A DNA stretch of 64,000 nt, taken from contig NZ_AULZ01000012.1 of the NCBI RefSeq assembly GCF_000422545.1, positions 98,261 through 162,260 of the forward strand, in the 5' to 3' direction. The stretch comes from Desulfocurvibacter africanus subsp. africanus DSM 2603. GTDB taxonomy: Bacteria > Desulfobacterota > Desulfovibrionia > Desulfovibrionales > Desulfovibrionaceae. Under the pieces are notes generated by a model. That model made no database searches. It worked only from the letters and a program-made list of their open reading frames with translations, and had not been told where the DNA came from. Numbering within the stretch: the stretch's first letter is position 1; every line of letters begins with the position of its first letter. Below, one piece after another: positions 54,307 to 62,433 of this stretch. The translations under genes were made by a program, and so were the position numbers.

Positions 54307-56478
54307 ATGTTTTTTCTCAGAGAGGTTGCTGGGTTGTTGCACAAGTCGAAGTTTTCTTCGATGTCTCGCGTTCTCCTGTTGTATTTTGCCGTGGTTTCTC
54401 TTGGATTCGTCCTTATGCTGCCGCAGTATGGCGTTGCCGCTACCGTGAATTACGCTGCTTATTATAGGGATGTGATAGGCAATCCATCTTTTCTTGACGG
54501 TCCTATAAGTATTGGCGGAACAAATAACCTCGCATCACATAGCGAAAACATCTATTCATATGGCAATATCGTGAACATCAATGGAGGGACAGTCGATTTC
54601 GGAATATACGGTGGGTATCATAATGGAGTTGCAACCAGTGGCAACATTTCATCAAATGATAATGCTGTAACAATTGGGGCTGCCTTCGCGGGCAGCAATA
54701 GTATTGATATATATGGTGGATATGCCAGGAGTGCAAACCCTTGGTCAATGACGGCTTCTGATAATACTGTGACCATCAACGGGGGGACAGCGCGTTACGT
54801 CTATGGCGGTTTTGCTTCTCTCGGCGGCATGGTCGGTCCAGCTTCTGCCACAGCCTCTGGTAATGTCATCAACCTCAACGGCGGCTCCATATCCAGTATT
54901 ATGGGCGGATATGCTACTGCCCTTGTGCTACCGGGAACACATACGGCCTCCGGAAATGCAATCAATATCAACGGTGGCACTGTCTTCAATGAGGTTTTCG
55001 GCGGGTATGTCGGAGCACCCAATGGTTTTGGACTGGCCACAAACAATAGTGTGACTATCAGCGGTTCGCCGAATTTGACAGCCGCATCTCTCTGCGGGGG
55101 CTATCTGTCTATGACTACCAGTGGTGACGCTTTCAGCGGCAATACCCTGAATATAAAAACCTCTGGTCTAACGGTAAACAATATTAGTAACTTTCAATAT
55201 CTTAACTTTTACCTTCCTTCCTCCTTGTCTGCGGGGGATACGGTGCTGACAGTGACCGGCACTGCAGATCTGACAGGCAGCTCGGGGCGGTCTTCCACCG
55301 TCAATGTGGGAATTGACGGCAGCTCTTCGCCCCTGCAGATAGGCGACACCATAACGCTCATTGACGCCGGAACTTTGGTCACGAATAGCGGCCTCAACTC
55401 CAGGGCGAGCGGCACGGGCATGCAGGGCGTGACCCTGATATACAACTTTGACCTCACAACCGAAAACAACAAGCTGTTAGCCACGGTATCCGCCGAAACG
55501 GCGCCCACAGTGAACGAACAGACCAAGGCGCTTTCAGAAGGTTTTGTTTCTGGCCTGGGCATTGTAATGCAAGGTGCGGACGTGGCCGCCGGGCAGGGCA
55601 TGGATTCTGCCGTTTCTGCGGCCAAGGCCGGGGTTGCGGGCAGCGGCGGTGCCCCCGTCGGGTTTGGCGCGCTTTCCGGCGGTTCCGTGCGGTACAATAC
55701 CGGCTCGCATGTGGATATGCACAGTGCCTCCCTGATGGCCGGTCTGGCCTGGGGAGCCAATATTTCGCTTGGCCGCCTGACATTCGGGCCGTTTTTTGAA
55801 TACGGCAACGGCTCGTACAATACCTACAATTCGTTCAGCTATGCAGCTTCGGTCGAAGGAGACGGTAACACCCGCTACCTTGGCGGCGGTATTCTTGGCC
55901 GTATGGATTTAGTCAATACCGGCCCCGGCCATATCTATGTTGAAGCCTCGGGCCGGGCGGGCGGCCTGCATAATGAATACGAATCTTCCGACCTGCGCGA
56001 TGCCGCCGGGCGCAGCGCGGAATACGATTCGTCATCCACGTATTACGGTTTGCATTTGGGAACCGGCTATGTCTGGAACATAACGGAGAATGCTTCGCTT
56101 GACCTCTACGGCAAATACTTCTGGACGCGGCAGGAGGGCGACTCCGTCACGCTGTCTACCGGCGACCCCATCGACTTTAAGGATGTGGACTCCAACCGTC
56201 TGCGTTTCGGCTCGCGCTTCAGCTACACGGTGAATGAGTATATCATCCCCTACATAGGCGCGGCCTATGAGCATGAGTTTGACGGCAACGCCCGCGCCAG
56301 CACCAACGGGTATGACATAAAGGCCCCGTCCCTGAGCGGCGATACCGGCACCGGTGAGCTGGGGCTTGCGTACACGCCGTTGGCATCGTTGCCCTTGTCC
56401 TTTGACCTCGGCGTACAGGGCTATGTGGGCAAACGCGAGGGCGTGACCGGCAGTTTGCAGATCAAATATGAATTCTAG
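54307..56478 (+). CDS. Autotransporter (type V secretion) surface protein
   Basis: 723 residues; GGAG precedes the ATG at 54307. The extended signal peptide ends near residue 45 (QYGVAA). The passenger (about 46-400) has about six repeats of ~30 residues. Each combines an asparagine-rich strand with a glycine-tyrosine turn (VTINGG, VNINGG, IYGGY, VYGGF, IMGGYA, VFGGYV), giving a beta-helix. A linker near 390-440 leads to a C-terminal autotransporter barrel (SASLMAGLAWGANISLGRL, LDLYGKYFWTRQEGDSV) ending in the classic terminal Phe (LQIKYEF). No protease triad is visible, so it is probably an adhesin or biofilm factor. Passenger DNA is AT-richer than barrel DNA. Confidence 0.88.
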   Translation: MFFLREVAGLLHKSKFSSMSRVLLLYFAVVSLGFVLMLPQYGVAATVNYAAYYRDVIGNPSFLDGPISIGGTNNLASHSENIYSYGNIVNINGGTVDFGIYGGYHNGVATSGNISSNDNAVTIGAAFAGSNSIDIYGGYARSANPWSMTASDNTVTINGGTARYVYGGFASLGGMVGPASATASGNVINLNGGSISSIMGGYATALVLPGTHTASGNAININGGTVFNEVFGGYVGAPNGFGLATNNSVTISGSPNLTAASLCGGYLSMTTSGDAFSGNTLNIKTSGLTVNNISNFQYLNFYLPSSLSAGDTVLTVTGTADLTGSSGRSSTVNVGIDGSSSPLQIGDTITLIDAGTLVTNSGLNSRASGTGMQGVTLIYNFDLTTENNKLLATVSAETAPTVNEQTKALSEGFVSGLGIVMQGADVAAGQGMDSAVSAAKAGVAGSGGAPVGFGALSGGSVRYNTGSHVDMHSASLMAGLAWGANISLGRLTFGPFFEYGNGSYNTYNSFSYAASVEGDGNTRYLGGGILGRMDLVNTGPGHIYVEASGRAGGLHNEYESSDLRDAAGRSAEYDSSSTYYGLHLGTGYVWNITENASLDLYGKYFWTRQEGDSVTLSTGDPIDFKDVDSNRLRFGSRFSYTVNEYIIPYIGAAYEHEFDGNARASTNGYDIKAPSLSGDTGTGELGLAYTPLASLPLSFDLGVQGYVGKREGVTGSLQIKYEF

Positions 56479-56710
56479 AGCAAGGATGTTCTGCGGTCCG
56501 GATGATGCCTTGCACTCTTGGATGTGGCAGGCCGTTATCAGTTGAAGAAAGCATACCTGTTTGATTTTAACCGACAGGTTGCAGGTTTGGGATAATTGAA
56601 CCAGCCTCTTCAGCATGACTCCCGGGCATTATGGGCCGCGTGGCATAGAGCCGCGGCCTGAGGGATGAATGCACATGCACGATTCCGGCAGCATGCTGTG
56701 CTTTTCGGAA

Positions 56711-56751
56711 TGCGCCAGAAATCGGGAGGAATCACCCGGTTTTCTGGCGCA
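56711..56751. terminator. Hairpin downstream of the autotransporter gene
   Basis: TGCGCCAGAAA-t-CGGG pairs with CCCG-g-TTTTCTGGCGCA over about 16 base pairs. No T-run follows, so its terminator role is only probable. The rest of 56479-56858 shows no gene. Confidence 0.5.
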
Positions 56752-56858
56752 TCGATATTTGTAAAGCCCCCTTAATCCATCCAAACCAATCTGTCTTTTC
56801 GGAATATATTTGAGGGGGTTGAGATGTCACCCCGTCGTGTATATAGTCCGCCTGTCGC

Positions 56859-58949
56859 ATGAAGCGCGCGCCCTACCCCACCCCGCACGGACCAATGATG
56901 AACAGAAACGCACCGCGCTCTTTCTTCCCGCCCCGGATGGTCCTGACATTCCACTCCGTTCCGCTGCTTAAGGCATTGCTGCTTGTAGCTGTTTTTCTCC
57001 TGCTGCCGTACGGCCAGGCGACGGCGGCCGATCGCATGCGGGCCGAAAACGGTGTGCTGGACCTGCGGAGTTTTGATCCGGCGACCATGGGCCCCGCCCA
57101 GCTGGACGGTGCGTGGGAATTCTACTGGAACCGTCTGCTGACGCCGCAGGACTTCGCCGAAAGCACCGCTCCTTCGCCATCGGGCCTGATTTCGCTGCCC
57201 GGCACATGGAAGGGAATGCTCGTAAATGGAGAAAAGCTGGGTGGCACGGGGCAGGCCACCCTGCGGCTGCGCCTGCGCCTCTGGCCGGAGGCGAACACGC
57301 TGACATTGCAGCTCTTCGACATCCCCATGGCCTACCGTTTGTGGGCCAACGGTCAGCTCGTGGCGACAAACGGCGTTGTGGGCACGGATGCAGACAGCGA
57401 GACGCCTCTGCGATCGCTGGTGCTGGCCAGCATCACCCCCAAAGGGGAAAATCTGGAACTCGTTCTCCAGATCTCCAACCACCATTTCCGCGCCGGTGGC
57501 GTACCTGAGGGGCTACAGCTTGCCCCGCCCGGTCCTCTGGAAGCCGAACGCGACAGAACCTGGACCTTTTCCTACTTCTTCGCAGGCTGCCTGATGGTCA
57601 CACTGCTATACCACCTCTTCTTGTTTTATCTGGACAGGATGCAGGTTTCTGCGGGGTACTTCAGCGGCCTCTGTCTGTGCATATTGTGCTTCTGCATGAC
57701 CTCCAATACGTCCTTCTGGGCCATACGCAGGTTCCTTCCGTCCCTGCCGCCCCATTGGTCAGAATACGTCTCTCTCTTCTTCTATATGGCCTGCGCTCCC
57801 ATGCTCTTCCGGTTCTACTACTCGCTCTATCCGAAGGTCTTCCACCCTGCCATCCGTTATCTGGTTGATCTTCGGCTTATGGTATTCCTTCTGTTGCTGC
57901 CGATCGCGCCAGACCACCGTATTTCCGAGTATATCGCTTTCAGCATTTTTATCGGGCTGGGCTGCGCCATCTATTACGTCCTGCGTCTGTTCGCCTGCGC
58001 CCGGCGCGGAATGAACGGCGCCGGGCTGCTGCTGCTCGGCAGCGGGGTATCCCTGCTCGCCAGCATGAACGACGGTCTTTCCCACACCAAGCATATCAAC
58101 ACGCCCTACCTGATCGAATTTGGCATGCTCTTTCTGGTTGTTACCCAGTCGTTGGCACTGGCCAAACGCTTCAGCCATGCATTTATGTCTGTGGGAAAAC
58201 TCTCCGAAGAGCTGGAGCACAAAAACCAGTCACTCATGGCCGAAATGGAAGAGCGCAACCGGCTAGAACAAGAAGTGATCAACATCAGCGAGGAAGAACG
58301 CAGGCGCATCAGCCACGAACTGCACGACGGCTTGTGCCAGAAACTCACCGGAGCCCGGCTGCGCGCATCTATCCTGAACAAGAGGCTTGCCGGAACGGAT
58401 GAAGCCACGACCATGGCCAGCCTTGCAGCTCTCTTGGATGCCTCTACCGACGACGCGTACCGCACCTCGCGCGGACTCTGGCCCGTAGAACACGACCCCG
58501 CAATGCCCGGCCCCTCGCTGGACGATCTGGCCCGACGTATTGCCAAGGATACGGGCATAGACGTACGGCTCGAAATGCGCCGCCACTGCGGGCAATGCAC
58601 CAATCCCAACATGCGCACGCTGTACCGCATTGCGCAGGAGGCGCTGACCAACGCGGCCAAACACGCACAGGCACGCACCATCCGCTTGAAGCTGTGCTGC
58701 TCCGTCCTGAATGGCGTCACCCTGACCGTTCACGACGACGGCATTGGCCGCACAGCCTCCGCACGGCAGGGCTCCCGGACGGGAGGGCTCGGCCTTGGCA
58801 TCATGGCCCACCGTGCCGGTGTCATCCATGCCAAGTTGACTATAGAGGACGCACCGCTGGGTGGTACCATCGTCACCTGCGCAGCCCCGTGCGACAAGCA
58901 TGCTTCCCCCACCTCCACAAGGAGAACACCCCCCGATGCATCCCGCTGA
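56859..58949 (+). CDS. 7TMR-DISM sensor histidine kinase (HisKA_3)
   Basis: 696 residues; the exact start is uncertain (alternatives at 56895 and 56937). A signal peptide or first helix is followed by a periplasmic DISMED-type beta domain (about 60-220; LDGAWEFYWNRLLTP, LPGTWKGM). Seven membrane helices of the 7TMR-DISM type occupy about 230-440. A coiled coil (LSEELEHKNQSLMAEMEERN, 20) leads to the HisKA_3 dimerisation domain with phosphoacceptor His in SHELHDGLCQKL and a HATPase_c domain (IAQEALTNAAKHAQA, HDDGIG, GGLGLGIMAHRA). DISMED domains often bind carbohydrate-like ligands. It is co-transcribed with the overlapping LuxR-type regulator, inside the tRNA-bounded island. Confidence 0.9.
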   Translation: MKRAPYPTPHGPMMNRNAPRSFFPPRMVLTFHSVPLLKALLLVAVFLLLPYGQATAADRMRAENGVLDLRSFDPATMGPAQLDGAWEFYWNRLLTPQDFAESTAPSPSGLISLPGTWKGMLVNGEKLGGTGQATLRLRLRLWPEANTLTLQLFDIPMAYRLWANGQLVATNGVVGTDADSETPLRSLVLASITPKGENLELVLQISNHHFRAGGVPEGLQLAPPGPLEAERDRTWTFSYFFAGCLMVTLLYHLFLFYLDRMQVSAGYFSGLCLCILCFCMTSNTSFWAIRRFLPSLPPHWSEYVSLFFYMACAPMLFRFYYSLYPKVFHPAIRYLVDLRLMVFLLLLPIAPDHRISEYIAFSIFIGLGCAIYYVLRLFACARRGMNGAGLLLLGSGVSLLASMNDGLSHTKHINTPYLIEFGMLFLVVTQSLALAKRFSHAFMSVGKLSEELEHKNQSLMAEMEERNRLEQEVINISEEERRRISHELHDGLCQKLTGARLRASILNKRLAGTDEATTMASLAALLDASTDDAYRTSRGLWPVEHDPAMPGPSLDDLARRIAKDTGIDVRLEMRRHCGQCTNPNMRTLYRIAQEALTNAAKHAQARTIRLKLCCSVLNGVTLTVHDDGIGRTASARQGSRTGGLGLGIMAHRAGVIHAKLTIEDAPLGGTIVTCAAPCDKHASPTSTRRTPPDASR

Positions 58950-59583
58950 TCCAGCCCATACTCTCGCCAATCTCCGTTTCCTGCTCATCGACGATCATCC
59001 TGCCGTACGTCAGGGGCTGAATCTGCTGTTGGAGTCCAACGGTTACTCCCCCGGCATTGAGGCCGGAACCCGCGCCGATGCCAAGGAATGCCTGGAACAG
59101 GCCGCCTTCGACCTCGCGCTGCTGGACCTTTCGCTGGCCGACGGCAGCGGCCTAGACCTGCTCGCCGATCTGGCCGAACACGGTGTCCGCACTCTGATCT
59201 ATTCCATGCACGAAGATCCCGGCACCATAGATCGTGCGCTGCGTTGCGGTGCGAACGGCTATGTCACCAAGCGCGAGGACCCCGGCGTGCTGCTGGAAGG
59301 CATAGAGGGCGTGCTGCGCGGTGAACGCTTTGTGAGCGACCGCGCCGGATTGAGTCTGGATGAAACGGCTGGTGCTCAGGCCACGGACCCGCTCTTTCTG
59401 CTCAGCGATCAGGAACGGGCCATTTTCTCGGCCATGGCGCGTGGTGTGAGCAATATGGAAGTTGCCGAAAGCCTTGGTATCAGCCCGAGGACGGTGGAGA
59501 CATATCTTACGCGGATGGTCAACAAGCTGGGGTTAGCAAACGTGCGGGCCCTGCGCAAATTCGCCATCAACGGACGAGGGTAG
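58936..59583 (+). CDS. LuxR/NarL-family response regulator
   Basis: About 215 residues from the ATG at 58936 (AAGGAG upstream), overlapping the kinase gene by 14 bases. The receiver domain has its acidic pair in LIDDHPAVRQG, the phosphoacceptor Asp in LLDLSLADGSG and the Lys in VTKREDPG. The C-terminal LuxR HTH reads SDQERAIFSAMARGVSNMEV, AESLGISPRTVETYLTRMVN (each 20), KLGLANVRALRKFA. It is the partner of the HisKA_3 kinase. The adjacent autotransporter is a plausible target, but no operator was identified. Confidence 0.92.
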   Translation: MHPADPAHTLANLRFLLIDDHPAVRQGLNLLLESNGYSPGIEAGTRADAKECLEQAAFDLALLDLSLADGSGLDLLADLAEHGVRTLIYSMHEDPGTIDRALRCGANGYVTKREDPGVLLEGIEGVLRGERFVSDRAGLSLDETAGAQATDPLFLLSDQERAIFSAMARGVSNMEVAESLGISPRTVETYLTRMVNKLGLANVRALRKFAINGRG

Positions 59584-59659
59584 GAGTCATTCAGGACGCT
59601 TCATCCCCGAACAGAGAAGCTTCGCATGATGAAATCGTGCTTCGGTCCATTCTCCTATG

Positions 59660-59923
59660 CTATACCCTGAGCACATACACGACCTCATCCCGCACGAGAT
59701 AGCGGATGACATTCCGTCCGAAAACGAATTCCCGAACGCGCTCCAAGTCTTGCGGTGGATGTTCGAAGTGAGGAAAGTCGGCGAAGCGGTTGATGGTTGA
59801 TTTGAGGTAGTCGGCCATGAAGTCACGCAAGAGCTGGCTGGCGTTCTATCCATGGCTTTTGGCCGCGAATTCGAATTGCTTCTTGATTTGGGAGTCAACC
59901 CGTGCGCGTATGGTTTCCTGCAT
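59660..59923 (-). pseudogene. Broken ParDE/RelBE-like toxin-antitoxin locus
   Basis: One minus-strand frame begins with AGAGGAG and ATG and reads as an antitoxin (MQETIRARVDSQIKKQFEFA, AKSHG). It is interrupted by TAG at 59846-59848 and continues NASQLLRDFMADYLKS. It then runs directly into a ParE-type toxin C-terminus (FADFPHFEHPP, VREFVFGRNVIRYLVRDEVV, YVLRV), which ends in a second TAG where such toxins have a Trp; HRRMD follows in frame. A deletion has fused antitoxin to toxin and two amber codons interrupt it. It is non-functional. Confidence 0.75.
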
Positions 59924-60117
59924 GACAAATCTCCTCTGTAGCTACAATATGCCACAGAGGGGGCTGTAAAGAGGGGAGCGATCCTCATGAGAGTCGGGAA
60001 TGGCCGGGAATTGAGCTGAATATCCCTGGTCGGCAAATGTCGGCAGTTGCCCGTTTCTACCCTTCTCATATTTCATATATAACAGAAATACCAAGGAAAA
60101 ATTCCACATAGGGTTGC

Positions 60118-60162
60118 ATGGCATTCAAGAGGTCAGGAGTTCAATTCTCCTCAGCTCCACCA
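60118..60162 (+). other. tRNA-Ala(GGC) 3' fragment (att-like)
   Basis: Anticodon loop ATGGCAT (anticodon GGC), 3' stem strand TCAAG, T-arm GGAGTTCAATTCTCC and acceptor end CAGCTCCACCA. The 5' half of the anticodon stem does not pair and there is no D-arm, so only the 3' half of the gene is present. Confidence 0.8.
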
Positions 60163-60188
60163 GTAAACGCAAGAAACGCGGGCACTTA

Positions 60189-60312
60189 GAGCATTTTGCT
60201 TTTGAAAATGCTCTGCAAGCCATGCGTCGACATGGCTTGCCGCCGCGTAGGCGTAGGCGCAATTCACTTGCGCCGTCAACGCAGGAGCGGGCGTCTTAAA
60301 AGCAATCTGCTC
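60189..60312 (+). repeat. Family-A short mobile element, copy A13
   Basis: 124 bp, TA at 60187-60188 and 60313-60314. GCCGCGTAGGCG interior like A5. It sits between the tRNA-Ala and tRNA-Pro fragments. Confidence 0.93.
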
Positions 60313-60525
60313 TAGCTGAAGGCTAGGCTGCCCGCTTTTTGTTTTTCCCGGCCGCTTTGCCCTTTGTGTTCCCCATGTGTTCCCTCACCTAGCTCACCCC
60401 TGCATAACCCTTGGATATCCTGCACCCCATGCACGGCATGCACATGTAAGGAAAGGAGATAGTTGGGTCAGGATAGCCATATTATTTTAAGTAGTTATGT
60501 CAAAAATGTACGCAATTGTGGACGA

Positions 60526-60572
60526 GAATGGGGTTCAAGGGGCCGGAGGTTCAAATCCTCTCATCCCGACCA
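60526..60572 (+). other. Second tRNA-Pro(GGG) 3' fragment, island boundary (att-like)
   Basis: Identical to the fragment at 52872-52918 and both following G bases, 7,654 bp away in direct orientation. The upstream sequence GGACGA does not complete the anticodon stem, so identity starts at GAATGGGG. Confidence 0.88.
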
Positions 60573-60584
60573 GGGCAAATTCAA

Positions 60585-60619
60585 GAAAGGCCGGTCGGCG
60601 GAATGCCGGTCGGCCTTTC
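60585..60619 (+). terminator. Terminator after the second tRNA-Pro fragment
   Basis: GAAAGGCCG and CGGCCTTTC arms with inner GCCGGTCGGC repeats. It also lies beyond the convergent UPF0158 gene and could serve both directions. Confidence 0.65.
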
Positions 60620-60644
60620 GGCTGTTCAGGCTCCGGCGGCCCGC

Positions 60645-61076
60645 TCATGCCGGCTTATCCTCAATCTCGATGCCGTTCTCCACGCACCATTCCAGCAGGG
60701 CCTCGCGCGTGCGGGCGTTCTCGAAGTCGTACCAGGCCTGGAGCATGCCCTTGTCCTCCAGGAAGGCCTTGAAGCGCCGATAGGCTCCCCGGGAGGAGAA
60801 CATGCCCTCGATGCGGTCCCACTCCTCGGGGCAATGCCGTCTGACGAACTGGAACACCAGCGGCTTGCCCAGATCGAGGTCGTGCTTGTGGGGGATGAAG
60901 ACATAGTCCGGGTTCTCGTCGACATCCTCGGGCAGTCCGGGCAACTCGTCAGAATCGAGGCCCTTCGATTCGAAGAAGGTCTCGCCCGTGCGCCGGTTGA
61001 CCACTGCGACGCTCTCCTCGGGCTGCCCGGCGTTGGCGAAAAGGAACGCGTCCTCAATGATGTCGAAGGTGATCAT
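60645..61076 (-). CDS. UPF0158-family protein
   Basis: 143 residues from the ATG at 61076, which follows AAGGAAGGAG; longer in-frame starts extend into unrelated sequence. Family features are ITFDIIEDAFLFAN at the start, VAVVNRRTGETFFESKG, DPYVFIP-like PDYVFIPHKHDLDLGK, and the C-terminal half FSSRGAYRRFKAFLEDKGML followed by WYDFENARTREALLEWC. These cytoplasmic proteins are of unknown function. It is the first chromosomal gene beyond the island boundary. Confidence 0.85.
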   Translation of the reverse strand: MITFDIIEDAFLFANAGQPEESVAVVNRRTGETFFESKGLDSDELPGLPEDVDENPDYVFIPHKHDLDLGKPLVFQFVRRHCPEEWDRIEGMFSSRGAYRRFKAFLEDKGMLQAWYDFENARTREALLEWCVENGIEIEDKPA

Positions 61077-61186
61077 GGCTCCTTCCTTGTTGAGCTTGCA
61101 AGGTGGGTACTCAAAAATGGCCATGAACGCAGGCACGCTGTTTTCGGTCGTCCTGCTTTGCCCGATGTTGCCCTTCCCGCTTCCCC

Positions 61187-62203
61187 CTACCCGAGCCTCT
61201 CCGTTAGCACCTGCGTCAGAAACTGCGCATACACCCGCCACGACTCGCGGCCATAGCCGCCGGCCATAACCCAGGCCTGGGGCACGCCCCGTCCCACCAG
61301 AAAGCGGTACACGAGCAGGTCGCGCTCGCGCATTTGCTCAAGTGAAAGGCGCAAGGGGGCGCTGCTGGGCAGCTCGTCCAGCTCGAAAGGGTCCGCGCCG
61401 CCCACCACCAAGGCCAAGTCCGGCCGTTGTCCGGCGGAAAGCTGCTCCAGAAGAGACAGACCATGCTCCAGGGCTGGCAAATAATACGCTTCGCCGCCCT
61501 GTGGTATGGGGATGTCCACGTCGCTGGGGAAGAACTGGCGCTTGAGGTTGCCCGCGCTGTCCAGGGGTGTGCAGTCCAGGGGCCAGCCTTGGGCCATATG
61601 AATTGACAGGCACAGGATACTTTTGTCGCCCAGGGTGATCTCGGCCGTGCCGTCGCCCTTGTGCGCGTCCGTGTCGATGACCCACACGAGCCTGGCGCGG
61701 CCCTGGGCCTGCAAACGCCGCGCGGCCACCACCACATCGTTGAGCGGGCAGAAGCCCCGCCCCCTGGAGCGCATGGCGTGGTGCATGCCGCCGCCCAGGA
61801 AATGACAGAAGCCGTGTTCAAGCGCCAACTCCGCGCAGGCAGCCGTGCCCGCGACATGCCCAAGCGCCGTCGTGGCCAGTTCGCGCAGAGGCCGAACAGC
61901 CTTGGCGGGATCGTAACGGTTGTAGCGTCCTTGCTCGTCCAGCAGCTCATACGATTCCATCAAGGCGGCTTCGGGCGCATCCGAAAGGAACGCTCGCACA
62001 TAGGCGGCATCGTGAGCGCGCAGGAGATCTTCGGCGGTGATTTCCGGCAAGGGTTCGGAATAGTGCCAGGCAGCAACGCGCGCCCCGACAGTAGAGTGCC
62101 CACATAGAGCCTGGAAGGTCCTGTCGGCGCGGTCGTCCCGGACCGGAATGCCTATACCGTAATCCGTATAGCGCATGGCGAAGCGCGAATGGTGGATGAT
62201 CAT
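61187..62203 (-). CDS. Histone deacetylase superfamily (AcuC/HDAC-like) hydrolase
   Basis: 338 residues from the ATG at 62203, eight bases after AAGGAG; a GTG at 62212 is less likely. Zn-dependent deacetylase fold: GHSTVGARVAAWHY, GGGMHHAMRSRGRGFCPLND (20; the HH pair and Asn match the active site), the metal motif DTDAHKGDGT, and later VVGGADPFELDEL. The usual PPGHHA is changed to GGGMHHA. Bacterial members deacetylate acetylpolyamines, acetyl-lysine proteins or acetoin-related substrates. The exact substrate is unknown. Divergent from mltA. Confidence 0.9.
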   Translation of the reverse strand: MIIHHSRFAMRYTDYGIGIPVRDDRADRTFQALCGHSTVGARVAAWHYSEPLPEITAEDLLRAHDAAYVRAFLSDAPEAALMESYELLDEQGRYNRYDPAKAVRPLRELATTALGHVAGTAACAELALEHGFCHFLGGGMHHAMRSRGRGFCPLNDVVVAARRLQAQGRARLVWVIDTDAHKGDGTAEITLGDKSILCLSIHMAQGWPLDCTPLDSAGNLKRQFFPSDVDIPIPQGGEAYYLPALEHGLSLLEQLSAGQRPDLALVVGGADPFELDELPSSAPLRLSLEQMRERDLLVYRFLVGRGVPQAWVMAGGYGRESWRVYAQFLTQVLTERLG

Positions 62204-62433
62204 GCAGGCCACTCCTTGGTCCGATCATTGTTGAGCAGCTTCACGCTTGCCCCGCATGGCTCCTGACAATTCCGCAAGCCCCCGAAAGAGCGGTAAAAGC
62301 ACAAATTTACAGGATTACGTTGTCTTTTTCCGCAATCATTATATGCTTACATGGAATCGGTTTTGTGCGGAACCGGCCCATGTATACCTGCCCCCTGGCG
62401 TAATGAAAAGATAAGACCCCTCACGGCCAGCCA

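Noticed and set aside
56476..56490. TAGAGCAAGG after the autotransporter as another element end
   Set aside because: It resembles the TAGAGC tip, but no hairpins or second terminus follow.
59660..59923. In-frame TAG codons read as pyrrolysine
   Set aside because: The frame is a deletion-fused toxin-antitoxin relic. The positions correspond to ordinary residues in relatives, and no pyl genes are present. Decay is the simpler reading.
52869..60572. Complete tRNA-Pro or tRNA-Ala genes
   Set aside because: Only 3' halves are present. D-arms and 5' acceptor strands cannot be found upstream of either copy.
52869..60574. Intact prophage or ICE
   Set aside because: No integrase, structural phage, relaxase or conjugation gene lies between the repeats; only cargo-like genes and an IS remnant are present.
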